Translations under genes and position numbers: made by a program
Source: Tenrec ecaudatus
Lineage: Eukaryota; Chordata; Mammalia; Afrosoricida; Tenrecidae
Direction of reading: 5' to 3'
Assembly: GCF_050624435.1 (NCBI RefSeq)
Contig: NC_134530.1
Location: 147,352,721-147,416,720 of the forward strand
DNA length: 64,000 nt
The notes under the pieces: generated by a model
The model's input: only the letters and a program-made list of their open reading frames with translations
What the model was told of the DNA's origin: nothing
Databases searched by the model: none
Shown here: positions 1 through 11,402 of the stretch, in pieces
How positions within the stretch are numbered: position 1 is the first letter of the stretch
Layout: each line of letters begins with the position of its first letter

Positions 1-250
1 TAGCCCCGCCCCGCCCCGGCCGCAGCCCCTCCCCGCCCCGGCCCAGCCGTAGCCCCGCCGGGAACGCCGGGTCGCGCGCGCCCTCTGCTGGTTCTCCGGA
101 CCTACGTGAGGCGCGGAGGCTGGTGCCGGCCCGCGTGCGCCTCTCCACCCGGCGTCCAGCCGCTAAACCCGCGGTGCTGAAGGCCTGGAGACGACGTCCG
201 TGAGGAGAGAAGAACAGAGACGGCCGCTCAGTATCGGTGGAGACCGTGAA
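1..250. promoter_or_regulatory. GC-rich, CpG-dense island, cut by the window edge
   Basis: The first 250 bases are very GC-rich, with repeated GC-box-like CCCCGCCCC units in the first 60 bases and many CG dinucleotides up to about 230. Composition then drops abruptly to ordinary DNA. This looks like the edge of a CpG-island promoter whose body lies left of the window. No coding exon or splice donor is convincing. The upstream neighbour expected from mammalian synteny is CTTNBP2NL, but nothing here identifies it. Confidence 0.4.
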
Positions 251-426
251 CGAGCAAAGAAGAGACTTAAAACTCGCGCCCCCCCTCCCCCCCCACCCTC
301 GGGGTAAGGAAGCGCCGAGAAGTGAGAGCCATTAAGGACAGTGTAGCTCCTAGTAGGTGCGCAAGGAACGTGTGTCTGTCAAACGGGTGCCAGGGGTGAC
401 ACGCTCGACATTCATTTTCCCCCCCT

Positions 427-635
427 CTGCCGTGGAGTTGATTCTGACTCCTCGTGGCCCGAGAGGACAAGGGAGAACTGGCCCTGTGGGTTTCCCAGAC
501 TCACTCTGGACGCGAGCAGAGCGCCTCATCTTTCCCCACCTTAGACTCTGCGGACCCGGGGGAGAGCAGCCCAATCACCACTGTCACCTTGCGCAGAGCA
601 GCCCAATGCTTAACCACTGCGCCACCAGAGCTCAT
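427..635 (+). repeat. AfroSINE-like tRNA-derived SINE
   Basis: A diverged copy of the SINE found throughout the window. It runs from a 'gtggagttgattctgactc' head, through 'ctgtgggtttcccagactc', to the usual tail 'aaccactgcgccaccagag'. The centre (about 540-590) is poorly conserved. Confidence 0.7.
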
Positions 636-2114
636 AAACGGCTTGCTCCTCCTGCATCGTCGATACTGTAACAAGCAAGCACTTAAAGAGCGGAGGAAGG
701 AAGTGTTAGGTTTCTCTCTCCGGCCTAAATCTCAGCCTCCGTCCTTGGCTCCGCGCGAGAAAGATTTCATGCCGAAGCCGGGCTCGTGATCCAAGTGAAT
801 TTAATGAAAGTTCAAAGAAGCATCAGGTTTTACGCGGCACCCATAGGATTCCTTTGACCATGCGGCCTGGCAGAGACTGCTCCAGGTCACGCAAGGATCT
901 CTCCCCTCCCACGAAGATGACCAGACCACCCAAGCAAGACCAGCCCAAGAGCTCAAGAGCGCCTCTCCCTTCAGGTCCTTTGCCTTTTAAGGGTTCCCGG
1001 GGGAGGTGTGGTGAACGACCCCATTGGCTGAATTGCAATCACCCGGCCCAGGTGGGCTGCTCCAGGTGTAACGCCCATCCAAGCCCACAGGCGGGAAAAT
1101 CCAGCTTTTGTCTTTTGCTGGCTCTCCTGGTTATGCGTAATGGACTTCCCAATTCCCTAGGCTAAGCTACCTAACAGAAGCAGAGCCAGCGCTCGGTGTG
1201 AAAGGGGGCAGAAAGAGGTTTTATTCATGCCCGGCACTGCCCCTGCACAGGGAGGGGAACCCCAGCAGAGCCAGGCGCCCCGCCGCCTCCCCGGAGGCTG
1301 GTGGGCAAGAGGAGCAACCGCACAGGCGCTCCTCAGTCTATGGTAAGCACAGCCGGCCCCCAGTGCAGTCAGGGAAGGCCCACGGAGGAGGCGACACCAG
1401 TCTTGATTGGAAGGAAGAACGTTTCAAGTATTAAGGGGGTTGGAGGGTGGGCGTTCCAGACCTTGAGGACTTGTGTGCAATGCGCCTCCGAGCTGCCCAG
1501 GGGCACGGTGCTGCTGGCAGTGAGGAGCTGAAGCAGTAAGTGGGGCACTGACAGGGAAGGACAGAGGAAGCCTGGAGGGTGGGTGGGTGGGGAACTTGGC
1601 ACCTGAAGAGAGCAGGCAGCTTTACCACGAGCTAACAAAACCTACCAGCATGCCTCTCAGAAGCCCTGGAAGGAATCAAGCAATGTCTTCCTCTTCCTGT
1701 AGTCATCTATTTTTACATTTGCAAAAGTAAGATCACAACTACAACCGATTAAGCCTGCAGTCTCGTCTTATTCTGATGTCCCCTCTGTCCCTCTCTCTCC
1801 TACCTCGGGTGGCCTTGGAGTGGGGGCCACAGCATTTTGGGACTCCAGCTATGGGAACTTTGAGTGGGGTGGGGGGGAGATCTATGTACGAGCTTTTCAG
1901 TCACTTCCATGTGGAGTTGAGTTATGCAGGCCATCCCAGGGCAGGCTGGGCTTCCAGGGTATGCCTGCCAGTCACTGCTGCCTCTCCTGCACAAAGGAGC
2001 AGGGACAGAGTTGTGTACTGTGACTGCATCCCGCACCACCTGGCGCTAGAAGTAATGTGGGGAATGAAGAAACAAATGCAGGGAGCCAGAAGCTGGTCCA
2101 TAAGAAACCCTTCC
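636..2114. other. Intergenic stretch without a recognisable gene
   Basis: About 1.5 kb of moderately GC-rich, apparently unique sequence. Open frames are short, overlap on both strands and lack splice signals. A weak resemblance around 1814-1850 to the alternative WNT2B first exon is treated as a finding only. Confidence 0.5.
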
Positions 2115-2294
2115 ACTTACACACCCATTGACCCTATCTATCGGACAGGGTAGACATGCCCTTGTGAGTTTCCCAGACTGGAACTCTATATAGGAGTAGA
2201 AAGCATCATCTGTCTCCTACAGAGAAGCTGGTGGTTTCGAACAGCTGACCTTGTGGTTAGCAGCCCAATGCATAACCACAACGCCACTAGGGCT
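2115..2294 (+). repeat. AfroSINE-like SINE
   Basis: A well-preserved copy: 'ggacagggtagacatgccc', then 'ggtggtttcgaacagctgac', then the tail 'aaccacaacgccactaggg'. The leading 20 bases are worn. Confidence 0.75.
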
Positions 2295-2450
2295 GTGTGA
2301 AGTTAAAAGTGGTCAATTCATTTCTCATCTGTGCCTAGTCAACACAGAATTTCTCTCAATAATAAACTCACTATTTCAGTGAATACAGTTATAAATAGGT
2401 CATACATATAAAGATATCCTCAAGGTATCAAGGAGCTAAACAATATGAGA

Positions 2451-3641
2451 GGATACCCCCCACAAAAGGAACCCCCCAAGCTAGCTATCTAATTTATTTC
2501 TTTATTTACCTATCTATTTATTTATTACAAAACAACCTTATCGCCTTCAAAGTACTCTCCATTATACTGAATACATTTGTCAAATCTGCGATTCTATTCT
2601 TGGAAACAGTTTTCAAACTCATCTCTTTGGATGGCTGACAGCACCTGCCTCGTTTTTCACTTACCTCTTCTGTGTCTGCAAACCGCTGTCCTTTCACATC
2701 CCTCTTCAGTCTCAGAAACAAAAAGAAGTCACACAGAGTGAGGTCAGGGGAGTCAGGTGCATGGGGCAAGAGAGGCATGCTGGTTTTGCCAAAAACTGGC
2801 CCACTGAGTGGCTGCATGAGCAGGTGCATTGTCGTGGTGGCGAAACCAGTCCCCCGTCTGCCACAAATCAGACCTTTTTTTGGTCACACACTGTTACACA
2901 ATTTTTTTCTTTTTTTTTTTTTCCACAAGAGAAAAGCTTGTAGTTAGTTCAGGGATCGTTTGCTGGCCCTTAGGAGTGTTTTCCAGTCCAGTCTGTTGGG
3001 GCACCACGCCCTGGCCCCAAAGTCCACTTTCAACATTCCCTGGGGACCTTGCCACTCCATTCCCTTGCTGTTCCGCTGCAACTCCCAGTGCTTTGCCTCG
3101 GTGTGGTGGGATCAGGTCAGGTGCATACACAATCTTTTCAGAACCTCTAAATAGAAAGCTAGATTAACAGTCAGACCTGGTGGAACGAACTCCAAATGCA
3201 CTATGAGTCGACATTTCGTCTGTTTGTGAAGCTGACAGACGTCCAGAATGAGGTTTGTCATCCATTGACATTTCACCTATTTTGAAACAAGAAAAACCAC
3301 TCATACATTTGAGATTTTCCCTTAGTGGTGTCCTTTTAAGCTGTGTTCAACACCACAAGAGTTTCTGTGGCATATTTCCCAAGCAGGAAACAAAATTTCA
3401 CAGCCATATGCTATCCTCTTAAATCGGTTATCATGAAAAACGAGATTCGATTCAAACTGCTTTCACGAAAAAATTCACTGTGACCAGAGAACCTTCCCAG
3501 GTGACACCACTGGGTGCACTAACTCTGAGTGAGTTTTCCATGCTCTCTTAGCAGGGGGGAAATGTGCACTACCGAAAGTTCTGCTCAGCCCAGTGCAATT
3601 CCAGTTGGGTTTTTTTTTGTTTTATTGGGGGGGACCCCCTC
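2451..3641 (-). mobile_element. Mariner DNA transposon, internally deleted and interrupted
   Basis: Read on the - strand this is a Tc1/mariner element of the same family as 13819-15146. The ends correspond: the left end 'gaggatacccccca' matches that copy's 3' inverted repeat, and the right end near 3641 (ggggaccccctc) matches its 5' inverted repeat. The transposase is decayed. The second catalytic block survives as HDNAPAH (near 2825) and the third as SPDLTLCDFFLF (near 2740). About 400 bp of the middle of the gene is missing near 3210. An L1 fragment is inserted at 2906-3134. It is a non-autonomous fossil. Confidence 0.8.
2906..3134 (-). mobile_element. L1 3'-UTR fragment inserted in the mariner element
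   Basis: A T-rich run (2906-2922), then about 200 bp matching the internal L1 3'-UTR segment also present at 10725-10915 and 19935-20140. The segment contains the 'ggggtgccac' and 'gtgtggtgggatcag' blocks. The host mariner resumes at 'ttttcagaacctct', exactly where the other mariner copy continues. The target appears duplicated as 'acacaattttt' on the left and 'acacaatctttt' on the right. The insert is not a normal L1 3' end: it seems to be polyadenylated within the UTR. Confidence 0.65.
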
Positions 3642-3894
3642 ATATTTCTTCAAGTTTGAAGGAATCTTTCTTCTGACCAACATGGCATATAGCAAGAACT
3701 GGATTTACTCTCCCACAAAAAGCAACTGAGACCAATGACCACACCTGCTGCCATCGAGTAGTGGGTTCCCACTCCTGGCGCCTTGAGCTCCGTAGGGTGC
3801 CCTGCGCTGTGTCTCCACGGAAGCCCTCCTCCAGGCCTTTCCTGGGGGCACTGCTGCGTATGTGGTTCATGTCACCAACCTTTCTATTCGTCGT

Positions 3895-4560
3895 TGACAG
3901 CAAATCATCAGTACCATCCAGGAACCCCAGGAGCGTTATTATGAGGAATATTATGGTTTTATGCCGATCAATTCAACAACAGAGAGGAAATGGACACATG
4001 CCTGGAAAGGTACCAACCACCAGGAAGAAGTGAGTGATCTATGATAGCCTGTACCTGATAAAGAAGTTGAATTTTTAGTGTAAAATCTCCACAAAGAAGG
4101 CTCCAGACCCAGATGGCTTCACCAACAATTCAGGGCAACAGTCATGCCAGTTCTACATTCATCTGAATCCATTCCACCGCAAGGCAGGGAAATGACACTC
4201 AAGGGAAGAAGCTACAAGGTAACATCCTTCACGAACAAAGAAAGAAAGATTGACCAGATGTTATCAAATCAAATCTAATGGTATATGAAATGATAATCCA
4301 ACATGGCCAACTGGGATTTATCGCAGGAAAACAAGCTTGGTTTAACATTTGACATTCAAGCAATGTAATTTGCCATATTAACATTCTAAATATATATATA
4401 TAACACATATGATCATGTCTGTTGACTCAGAAAAAAAATTTGACAAAATCCAATGTCCTTATCAGATTAAACAAACAAATTAATAAACCTCAGCAAACTA
4501 AGAGTGAAATGGAGCTTCCACGTAATAGTGAAGCAAGTAGCCGTGATGAAACTTAATCAT
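3895..4560 (+). mobile_element. Old L1 ORF2 fragment (reverse-transcriptase region)
   Basis: Frame-broken + strand sequence resembling the stretch of L1 ORF2 leading into the reverse transcriptase. Around 3955-4020 it reads like a DQFNNREEMDTCLERYQPP segment, then a PDGF segment (near 4110) and a GFIAGKQAW segment (near 4315). Many stops and indels mark it as an old insertion. Confidence 0.6.
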
Positions 4561-5924
4561 AATCAACTAAATGTTTGCCCACCGAGATCAGAATAGGGTG
4601 AGACCATGCGCTCTCGCCACTTCTCTCCAAGTGCTCTGCTGGGGGCATCTGCTGGGGGCTTTGGGGGTTCTTCTTGATGGTGCTTTCCTTCCTCCCCCCC
4701 CCCCCCCCCAGTGATCGTGTCTCCTCCTCTAGACCACAATGGGCTCTCTCATCAAAGCGCGCTGCTTTTAGTGTAAAAACCTTTCTTGATTGTTTTACAA
4801 TAGTTCTCTCAGACAGCACTTGTCTTTCTGTGATTGACTGGTTTCACTCAGCAGCCACTGTGAAAAGTATGCAGGGCCCGCCTTACAAAGTTGGAAATGG
4901 AAATGCAATAGGAGCCGTAATCCCAAGACTTGGCACATCTGCAGCCTACAGAAGTTGGGGCCATGACATACATAGATATAGACAGCACTTATTCATAAGA
5001 GCATAAAGAGGGAAAGCCCCTAAATGTGCAGCCGTGGGAGCAAGGACCAAGGTGACAGAGCTGTTTGTCATATTGTGGTGGCACTTTAAAAGGTCAGCTA
5101 TGTGGCCATTTTCAGCGTATCGATTTAAGCCAGGAGAAGGAAGTTCTGGGAATGCTACCAAGGATTTCACCGCAGAGTCTGGTTTTGGGTTTTGGGTTTT
5201 GAATGAGATGTATTGGTTGCTGTCAGAGATGCCAACCCCACCCTCGCTGCCCGTCCAGTGGGGCAGCCCTGGTTACAGCGTGGGGTTGCGCAGCGCCGCC
5301 AGCCTCCTTGACTGAGCTGCCCTCCTTCCGGAGCAGAAACTCATGGGGGCTTCCCAGTTGCGTTGTGCTCCTGTAGAGAGCTCTTGTGAGGGAGCGATGC
5401 TCAAGGCCGGCATTCTTTCCTGGGGAAGCTAACGCACTGCTTTTCAGAAGACATCCGGGAATACTTTGGGTTTAAGGTATGCAGATGGTCTCACAGCAAT
5501 GGTTGGGGAGCTCCATCCAGCTCCCATGGCTTAAGAAAACCTGGATTCCATAGGATTTGAAACTCTGTTCCGCATTCCGCCTTTTCAATCAGGATTCTAC
5601 TACAGAATCTTTGATCAAAATGCCCAGTACCGGTTGCTAGACACCATCCCATCTTCTGTTGGGCATCGTTGTTAACTGGCATGCCCTCGCTCGGTGAGCC
5701 ACTGTTTCACAGGGAAGATCTCTCTGCATCTGCGTGCACACTGCAGCGGGTGGTGCTCTTCTGCTCAGTAAACCTACAAGTCATTCCTCCTTCCCGTGTT
5801 GGTTACCCTGGTGTTCCTCCCCTCCAGTAGAGAGGGGGCTGTGGAGTCTGACAGGCAGAATGTCTCACTGGTAGTAAGCGTCTGATACATGTTTGTAGAC
5901 TGAATATCATCCCCAGCCCCAATA
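4561..5924. other. Intergenic stretch with a poly-C tract and L1-like debris
   Basis: No gene is evident. A run of about 15 C lies at 4696-4711. Positions 4765-4885 resemble the antisense C-terminal L1 ORF2 block ('tgtgattgactggtttcact'). The rest appears unique. Confidence 0.45.
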
Positions 5925-6062
5925 CCACCGCCATCGCATTGATTCTGACTGACGGTGACCCATGAAGTTTCCAAGGTGGCAGACCTTTAGGGAGACAGAC
6001 AGTCACATCTTTCTCTCTAGAGTAGCTAGCTGGTGGGTTTGAACCACTGACCCTCAGTACCC
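5925..6062 (+). repeat. AfroSINE-like SINE, 3' tail missing
   Basis: Begins 'ccgccatcgcattgattctg' and retains 'gtgggtttgaaccactgac'. It stops before the usual 'gccaccagggct' tail and runs into L1-like DNA. Confidence 0.6.
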
Positions 6063-6195
6063 ATCAAAGAATGTTTCTTTTAGTGTGGTAGCCTTTCCTT
6101 GACTTTTTATGCTAATGATCGCAGACAGTACTTGCTCTTTTGTGATTGACCTATTTCCCTCAGAAAACTGACTGGTATGGCGCGTCCTTAGAAAT
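6063..6195 (-). mobile_element. L1 ORF2 3'-end fragment
   Basis: Contains 'tgtgattgacctatttccct', which resembles the antisense L1 ORF2 C-terminal block at 20795-20820. It is short and diverged. Confidence 0.35.
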
Positions 6196-6484
6196 CATTG
6201 CACCCCGAGAGCTCCTTATTTAAACGGGCAGGCAGCAGATGACAAAGGCTAAATTAATGACAGCAAATGGGATAGGCTTTCAGAAGAGGTGAAGAACACT
6301 TGGGCTGAACAGAAATGATTACAAGGAATCCAGCCTTGAAAGATGAGTGGAGGTGAGCTCATTAGAGGTAGGATGCAAATGTGAGCAAAGGTGAAAGAGC
6401 TGGAAAGTTCGGGGATGGGGAATGAAGTTAGATCCCTACCTCACACCCCATGCCCCAACACCAAGCCAAAATAACTGAACTCTG

Positions 6485-6660
6485 CCAGCGATTCGGGCTC
6501 CTGGTGCCCTATAAAGCAGAGTAGGACTGCCCCTTTAGATTCTGAGACTGTCTTTGCCGGAATGCACAGCCGCACCTTACTGCTATAGAGCAACTAGGGT
6601 GTCGAACAGCTGGTGCGGTTCCCTGCTCAGTGTGTAGCCCACTGTGCCACCAGAGCGCCT
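6485..6660 (+). repeat. AfroSINE-like SINE inside an old L1
   Basis: Diverged copy with 'gcagagtaggactgcccc' and the tail 'cactgtgccaccagagc'. Confidence 0.6.
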
Positions 6661-7252
6661 TACACCCCAGAATCCAGTTATTAAAAAAGTAACTTTAAAA
6701 ACATAAAAGCACTAGGGGGGGAAACCTTAGGGGATTGGTTTCATGATCTTGGAGGTAGAGAACACCTTTGTGAGTAAAATAGTCACTCTGAAGGCAAAAA
6801 ACTCATGGAAAAGTGGGATTTAAAGATAAATCATTCTGTGAACTTTTTGAAGCCATCTCATGTATTTATATGTGACAGATTAGTGTAAATAAACTAAAAA
6901 TACTAAAACAAAAAGTCAAAGAATTTGGTTGAAAATAACACTTGCAACCTAGTGGACAAAAGCTTATTTTCCATACTAATGTCTTCAAAATGAAGAATGC
7001 CCATGCAAATGACACTTTGAATAAACAAAGGCTGCAGATAGATCATTCTTATAAGCATTAATATCCATCGAACATGTTACTGGTAATCTGGGAGCTCTAG
7101 GTTAAAATAATGAGATGCCACTTACTTGCCCATGAGATTGGAAAACATGTTTATCGAGTGTCAGATTTTGGCGAGGATGTGGGGAAATGGACCCCAGATC
7201 TTGTTTTAGAAGTGTGCATTGGTATACTATTTTTTTGGAGCCCCCTCATAGA

Positions 7253-7464
7253 TCCAAGGAATTCTGGTGGCATAGTGGTTACAAGTGATAAACTGCTAGC
7301 CCTAAAGTCAGCAGTTTAAAACCACCTGTGCCACTCCACAGAAGAAAGACAGGGCTTTCTACTCTTGTAAGGAGTTACAGTCTCGGAAACCCACAAGAGC
7401 AGTTCTACTGTGTCCTATAGGGTCGCTATAAGTCAGGGCTGACTTGATGGCACTGAGTTGAAGT
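7253..7464 (-). repeat. AfroSINE-like SINE, antisense, inside an old L1
   Basis: Reads backwards: 'attctggtggcatagtggtt' at the left and 'cgctataagtcagggctgac' at the right. It is well preserved relative to the host L1. Confidence 0.75.
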
Positions 7465-7721
7465 GCTGATTTCCCCATATACCCACATTTAAGTTTAGCT
7501 TGCCTTTTAGCCAAGTTGTTTCCTTTCTAGAGAAGACACATTGTCCCAACATAACGTGTGCAAGAATGTTTTTGCAACACCAATGATAATACCAGGAATC
7601 TGGACACACCCAAATGTTCAACAATGGAAGAGATGAGTACGGCATGATAGACAGAAGACATCAAGAGAGAATCAAGATGCACAGTATGGATAAGGGACTG
7701 CATGGAGGGAAAACACATTTC

Positions 7722-9249
7722 TTTCTTTTTTAATTAGATACTTTTATTGGGGGCTCTTACGTCTCATCACAATCTATACAGTCATCCATTGTGTCAAACA
7801 CATTTGCACGTATGCTGCCATCATCATTTTCAAAGCATTTTCTTTCTCTTTTTTTTAACATTTTATTAGGGACTCATACAACTCTTATCACAATCCATAT
7901 ATACATCAATTGTACAAAGCACATCTGTACATTCTTTGCCCTAATCATTTTCTTTTTTTTCCCTTTTCTTTTTTTACATTTTATTAGGGGCTCATACAAT
8001 TCTTATCACAATCCACACATATACATACATCAATTGTATAAAGCACATCAGTACATTCTTTGCCCTAATCATTTTCCAAAGCATTTGCTCTCCATGCCCG
8101 GCGTCTCCCTTCACCCCCTTTTCTGTTGTCCATCCCCCAGGGAGGAAGTCACATGTAGATCCTTGTAATCAGTTCCCTCTTTCCAACCCACTCACCCTCA
8201 ACTCTCCCAGTATCGCCCCTCACACCACTCACACCCCTGGTCCTGAAGGTATCATCCGCCCTGGATTACCTGTGCCTCCAGCTCCTATCTGCACCAGTGT
8301 ACATCCTCTGCTCTAACCAGACTTGGAAGGTAGAATTTGGATCATGGTAGTTGGGGGCGGGGGTGGGGGTGGAGGAAGCATTTAGGAACTGGAAGAAAGC
8401 TGTATTCTTCATCAGTGCTACATCGCACCTTGACTGACTCATCTCCTCCCCTAGACCCCTCTGTGAGGGGATCTCTAGTGGCCGACAAATGGGCTTTGGG
8501 TCTCCACTCTGCACTTCCCCCTTCATTCACTATGGTAAGATTTTTTTTTTCTGATGATGCCTTATACCTGATCCCTTCGACACCTCGTGATCACACAGGC
8601 TGGTGTGCTTCTTCCATGTGGGCTATGTTGCTTCTGAGCTAGATGGCCGTTTGTTCACCTTCAAGCCTTTAAGACTCTAGACACTATCTCTTTTGATAGC
8701 CAGGCATCATCAGCTTTCTTTACCACATTTGCTTGTTCACTTGCTTTGACTTCAGCGGTTGTGTCAGGAGGGTGAGCATCATAGAATGCCAATTTAATAG
8801 AAGAAAGAATTTATGCATTGAGGGAGTGCTTGAGTAGAGGCCCAAGGTCCTTCCACCACCTTAATACTAAACCTATAATATAGGCGCCTAGATCTATTTC
8901 CCCCTCCTCATATATACATTTGCATATGTATATGTCTTTGTCTAGACCTCTATAAATGACCTTTGCCTCCTAGCTCTTTCCTCTATTTCCCTTGACTTTC
9001 CTGCTGCCCCAGGATCATGATCCGTCCCACCTGGGTTACAGCTATACCTCTTCATTACCTTACCCTTGATCATTCCCCACCACGCCTGCCACTCTCACCT
9101 CACCACCAATTTGGATCCCTTGTTATTCCCTTGTCCCTGGGTTTATTAACACCACTTCCTTTCCCCCCACCTCCCCTTATCACAAGTCCTCCCGGAACTG
9201 TCGGTCCTGTTGTTTTTCCTCCAGATAGTTCATCCAGCCTATCTCAAAG
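7722..9249 (-). mobile_element. L1 3'-UTR block with three successive 3' termini
   Basis: Antisense L1 3' UTR. The terminal motif 'cattttattagggg...cttatcacaatcc' occurs three times, near 7735, 7852 and 7975, each preceded by a T-rich run. At least three L1 3' ends are therefore stacked head-to-tail before one long UTR body (8080-9249). The body carries the blocks 'ttgatagccaggcatcatc' and 'ctcccggaactgtcggtcc'. No ORF2 is attached, so all copies are 5'-truncated. Confidence 0.8.
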
Positions 9250-9740
9250 CATTTTCTTCTACTTGAGCCCTTGATATCAGCTCCTCATCCCACTCCCTGC
9301 CCTCCCTCCCTTATGAACCCTTGATAAGTTATAGATTATTATTTTCATATCTTACATCATACTCTGTCGCCCTTCACCCACTTTTCCATTACTCGTCCCC
9401 TGGGGAGGGGGTTATATGTTGATCCTTCTGATTGATTCCCCCTTTCTACCCCCACCTTCCCCTAATTCTCCTGGTATCTCTATTCTCATTGTTGGCTCTG
9501 AGGGCTTTATCTATCCTGGATTCCCTGTGTTGTGGGCTCTTATCTGTGGCAGTGTGCATGCTCTGGTCTAATCCAATTTATAAGATAGAATTGAGGTCGT
9601 TATAGTGGGGTGAAGGAAGCACCAAAGGGCTAGGGGAAAGTTTGTGTTTCATCAGTCTGTACTGCACTCTGACCGGCTCATCTCATCCCTGTGACCCCTC
9701 TGTGAGGGGCTGTCCAATTGTCTTTGGTTCTCCACTAAAC

Positions 9741-9743
9741 ACA

Positions 9744-9780
<37 letters not shown>
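9741..9780. repeat. (CA)n microsatellite
   Basis: About 17 uninterrupted CA units within the L1 3' UTR at the 'ccactaaacacactcacac' position. Other UTR copies lack it, so it expanded after insertion. Confidence 0.9.
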
Positions 9781-10119
9781 TCACATTGGGTATGATTTTG
9801 TTCTGGGTCTTAGATGCCTGATACCTGATCCCATCGACACCTCATGATCACAAAGCCTGGTGTGGCTTCTTCAATATGGGTTTTGTTGCCTCTCGGCTAG
9901 ATGGCCACTTGTTTATCTTCAAGCCTTTAAGACCCCAGACACTATATCTTTTGATAGCTGGGCACCATCAGCTTTCTTCACCACACTTGCTTATGCACCC
10001 ATTTTGTCATCAGTGATCGTGTCAGAAAGGTGAGCATCACAGAATACCGGATTATTACAACAAAGTGTTCTTATGTTGAGAGAGTACTGGAGTCAAGGTC
10101 CATCTGCTACCTTAATTCT

Positions 10120-10165
10120 TGTGCTTAGCAGCCCAAAGTGTAACCCACTATGCCACCAGTATTCC
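10120..10165 (+). repeat. AfroSINE tail fragment
   Basis: Only the 3' part is present ('gcttagcagcccaaagtgta' to 'actatgccaccag'). It sits between two adjacent L1 UTR blocks. Confidence 0.45.
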
Positions 10166-11175
10166 AATTACAACCTTAATTCTTTCCATATAGATATGAG
10201 TACATAGTTCTAATTCTCCTCTCATTATATGTAAATATATTTACATATGTACATGGCTGTATTTACACCTCTATAAATGTCCTTTGCCTCCTGGTTCTTT
10301 CATCTGTTTCCTTTTACTTTCCTCTTGTCCTACCATCATATTCGGCTTTCATTGGGGTTTAATAATTCCTCGCTGCTACATTGCCCTTGATTAACCCCCA
10401 TTAAGCATCTATGCCCTTCTCTCCTTTGATTTTACTTCACTTGTTGTTCCCTTGTCCCTGGGTTGGTACTCCCCCCTTCCTTTTTCCACCTCCCCTTCTC
10501 CCATATCCCCCCGGAACCATTGGTCCCATTCTTTTCACCTCCGAAATGTTTATCCTGCCTATCTTATCTAGATAGACATGCAAAGACATTAATAAGAGCA
10601 AAAACTAGGCAAAGCCAAATAAAACAACAAAAGAAGTCAAAACCAACAAAACAATAATAACTAAAAAACCAAAATAATAACAATAAAATGAAAGCCACTG
10701 ATAAAAATGGAAACGCCTATAAATAGTTCACGATCTGTTTGTTGGCCTTTACAAGAGTTTTCCAGTTGAGTCTGATGGGGTGCCACACTCTGTCCCCAAA
10801 GTCTATTTTTAGTATTCCCCGGAGATTTCATCGCTTTGCTCCCCTTGCGATTGTTGCACGCCCTTAGTGTTTTGCCCCCGTGTGAGGGGATCAGATTGGG
10901 CACAATTCCCACACTGTGTTTTCAGTATTGTCCCCCATGGTGCTATGGTTCAGTGAGGGACGTTGTGTGGAGGACCCATTTCTAATGAAAGAATTACAGC
11001 GTTATCATTTGTACCAGCAAGTACCTAGCGAGATCTGAAAGGAAACTGTTCGTTGTGCTTCACTCTAAGAAGGGGTGTGTTCTTAAGACAATGGTGTGAA
11101 GACAGACTTCCACTTTTTACGAAACGTATGTTGAAAGTTTTTTCCAGATGCATTACTTTTATCATTTGATATCAA

Positions 11176-11402
11176 TGGTGTTGTTAGGTACCATCGAGCT
11201 GGCTCCAGCCCGTGGTGACTGGAGCAACAGAACCAAACACTGCCTGGCCCTGTGCCATGCTCACATGGGTTCCTGTGGTTGAGCCCATGGTGCCAGTCAT
11301 GGCATCAACCCATCTCCTGGAAGGCCTTCCTCTCCTTGGCTGCCCCTCTGCTTTCTCCAGCATGCTGTCCTTCCTCGGGGCTGGCCTCTCCTGAGACCAG
11401 TG
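11176..11402 (-). mobile_element. RTE/BovB-like LINE fragment
   Basis: Contains 'aaccaaacactgcctggccc' and 'tgttgagcccat'-like text (here 'tggttgagcccatggtgcc'), as in the antisense strand of the afrotherian RTE LINE. It resembles 33965-34085 and 47911-48365. The ORF is broken. Confidence 0.6.

Larger units (their letters stand above)
6415..7720 (+). mobile_element. Old L1 ORF2 3' part, split by two SINEs
   Basis: Three + strand pieces of one ancient L1: an ORF2 segment reading like LDPYLT near 6425-6480; a second piece at 6661-7240 that includes 'ggcgaggatgtggggaaatg' near 7170; and a third at 7465-7720 around 'ggacacacccaaatgttcaa'. Two AfroSINEs (6485-6660 and 7253-7464) sit between them. 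Continuity of the L1 order across the SINEs shows that the L1 is older. Confidence 0.6.
9250..10975 (-). mobile_element. Second L1 3'-UTR unit, in series with the previous one
   Basis: At 9250 the order jumps back towards the 3' end of the UTR ('cttctacttgagcccttgat', matching 18300-18320). It then repeats the whole UTR order: 'acctgatcccatcgacac', 'ttttgatagctgggcacc', 'ccccggaaccattggtccc', ending in the segment near 10925. It contains a CA microsatellite and a SINE scrap. It is a separate 5'-truncated copy. Confidence 0.8.
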
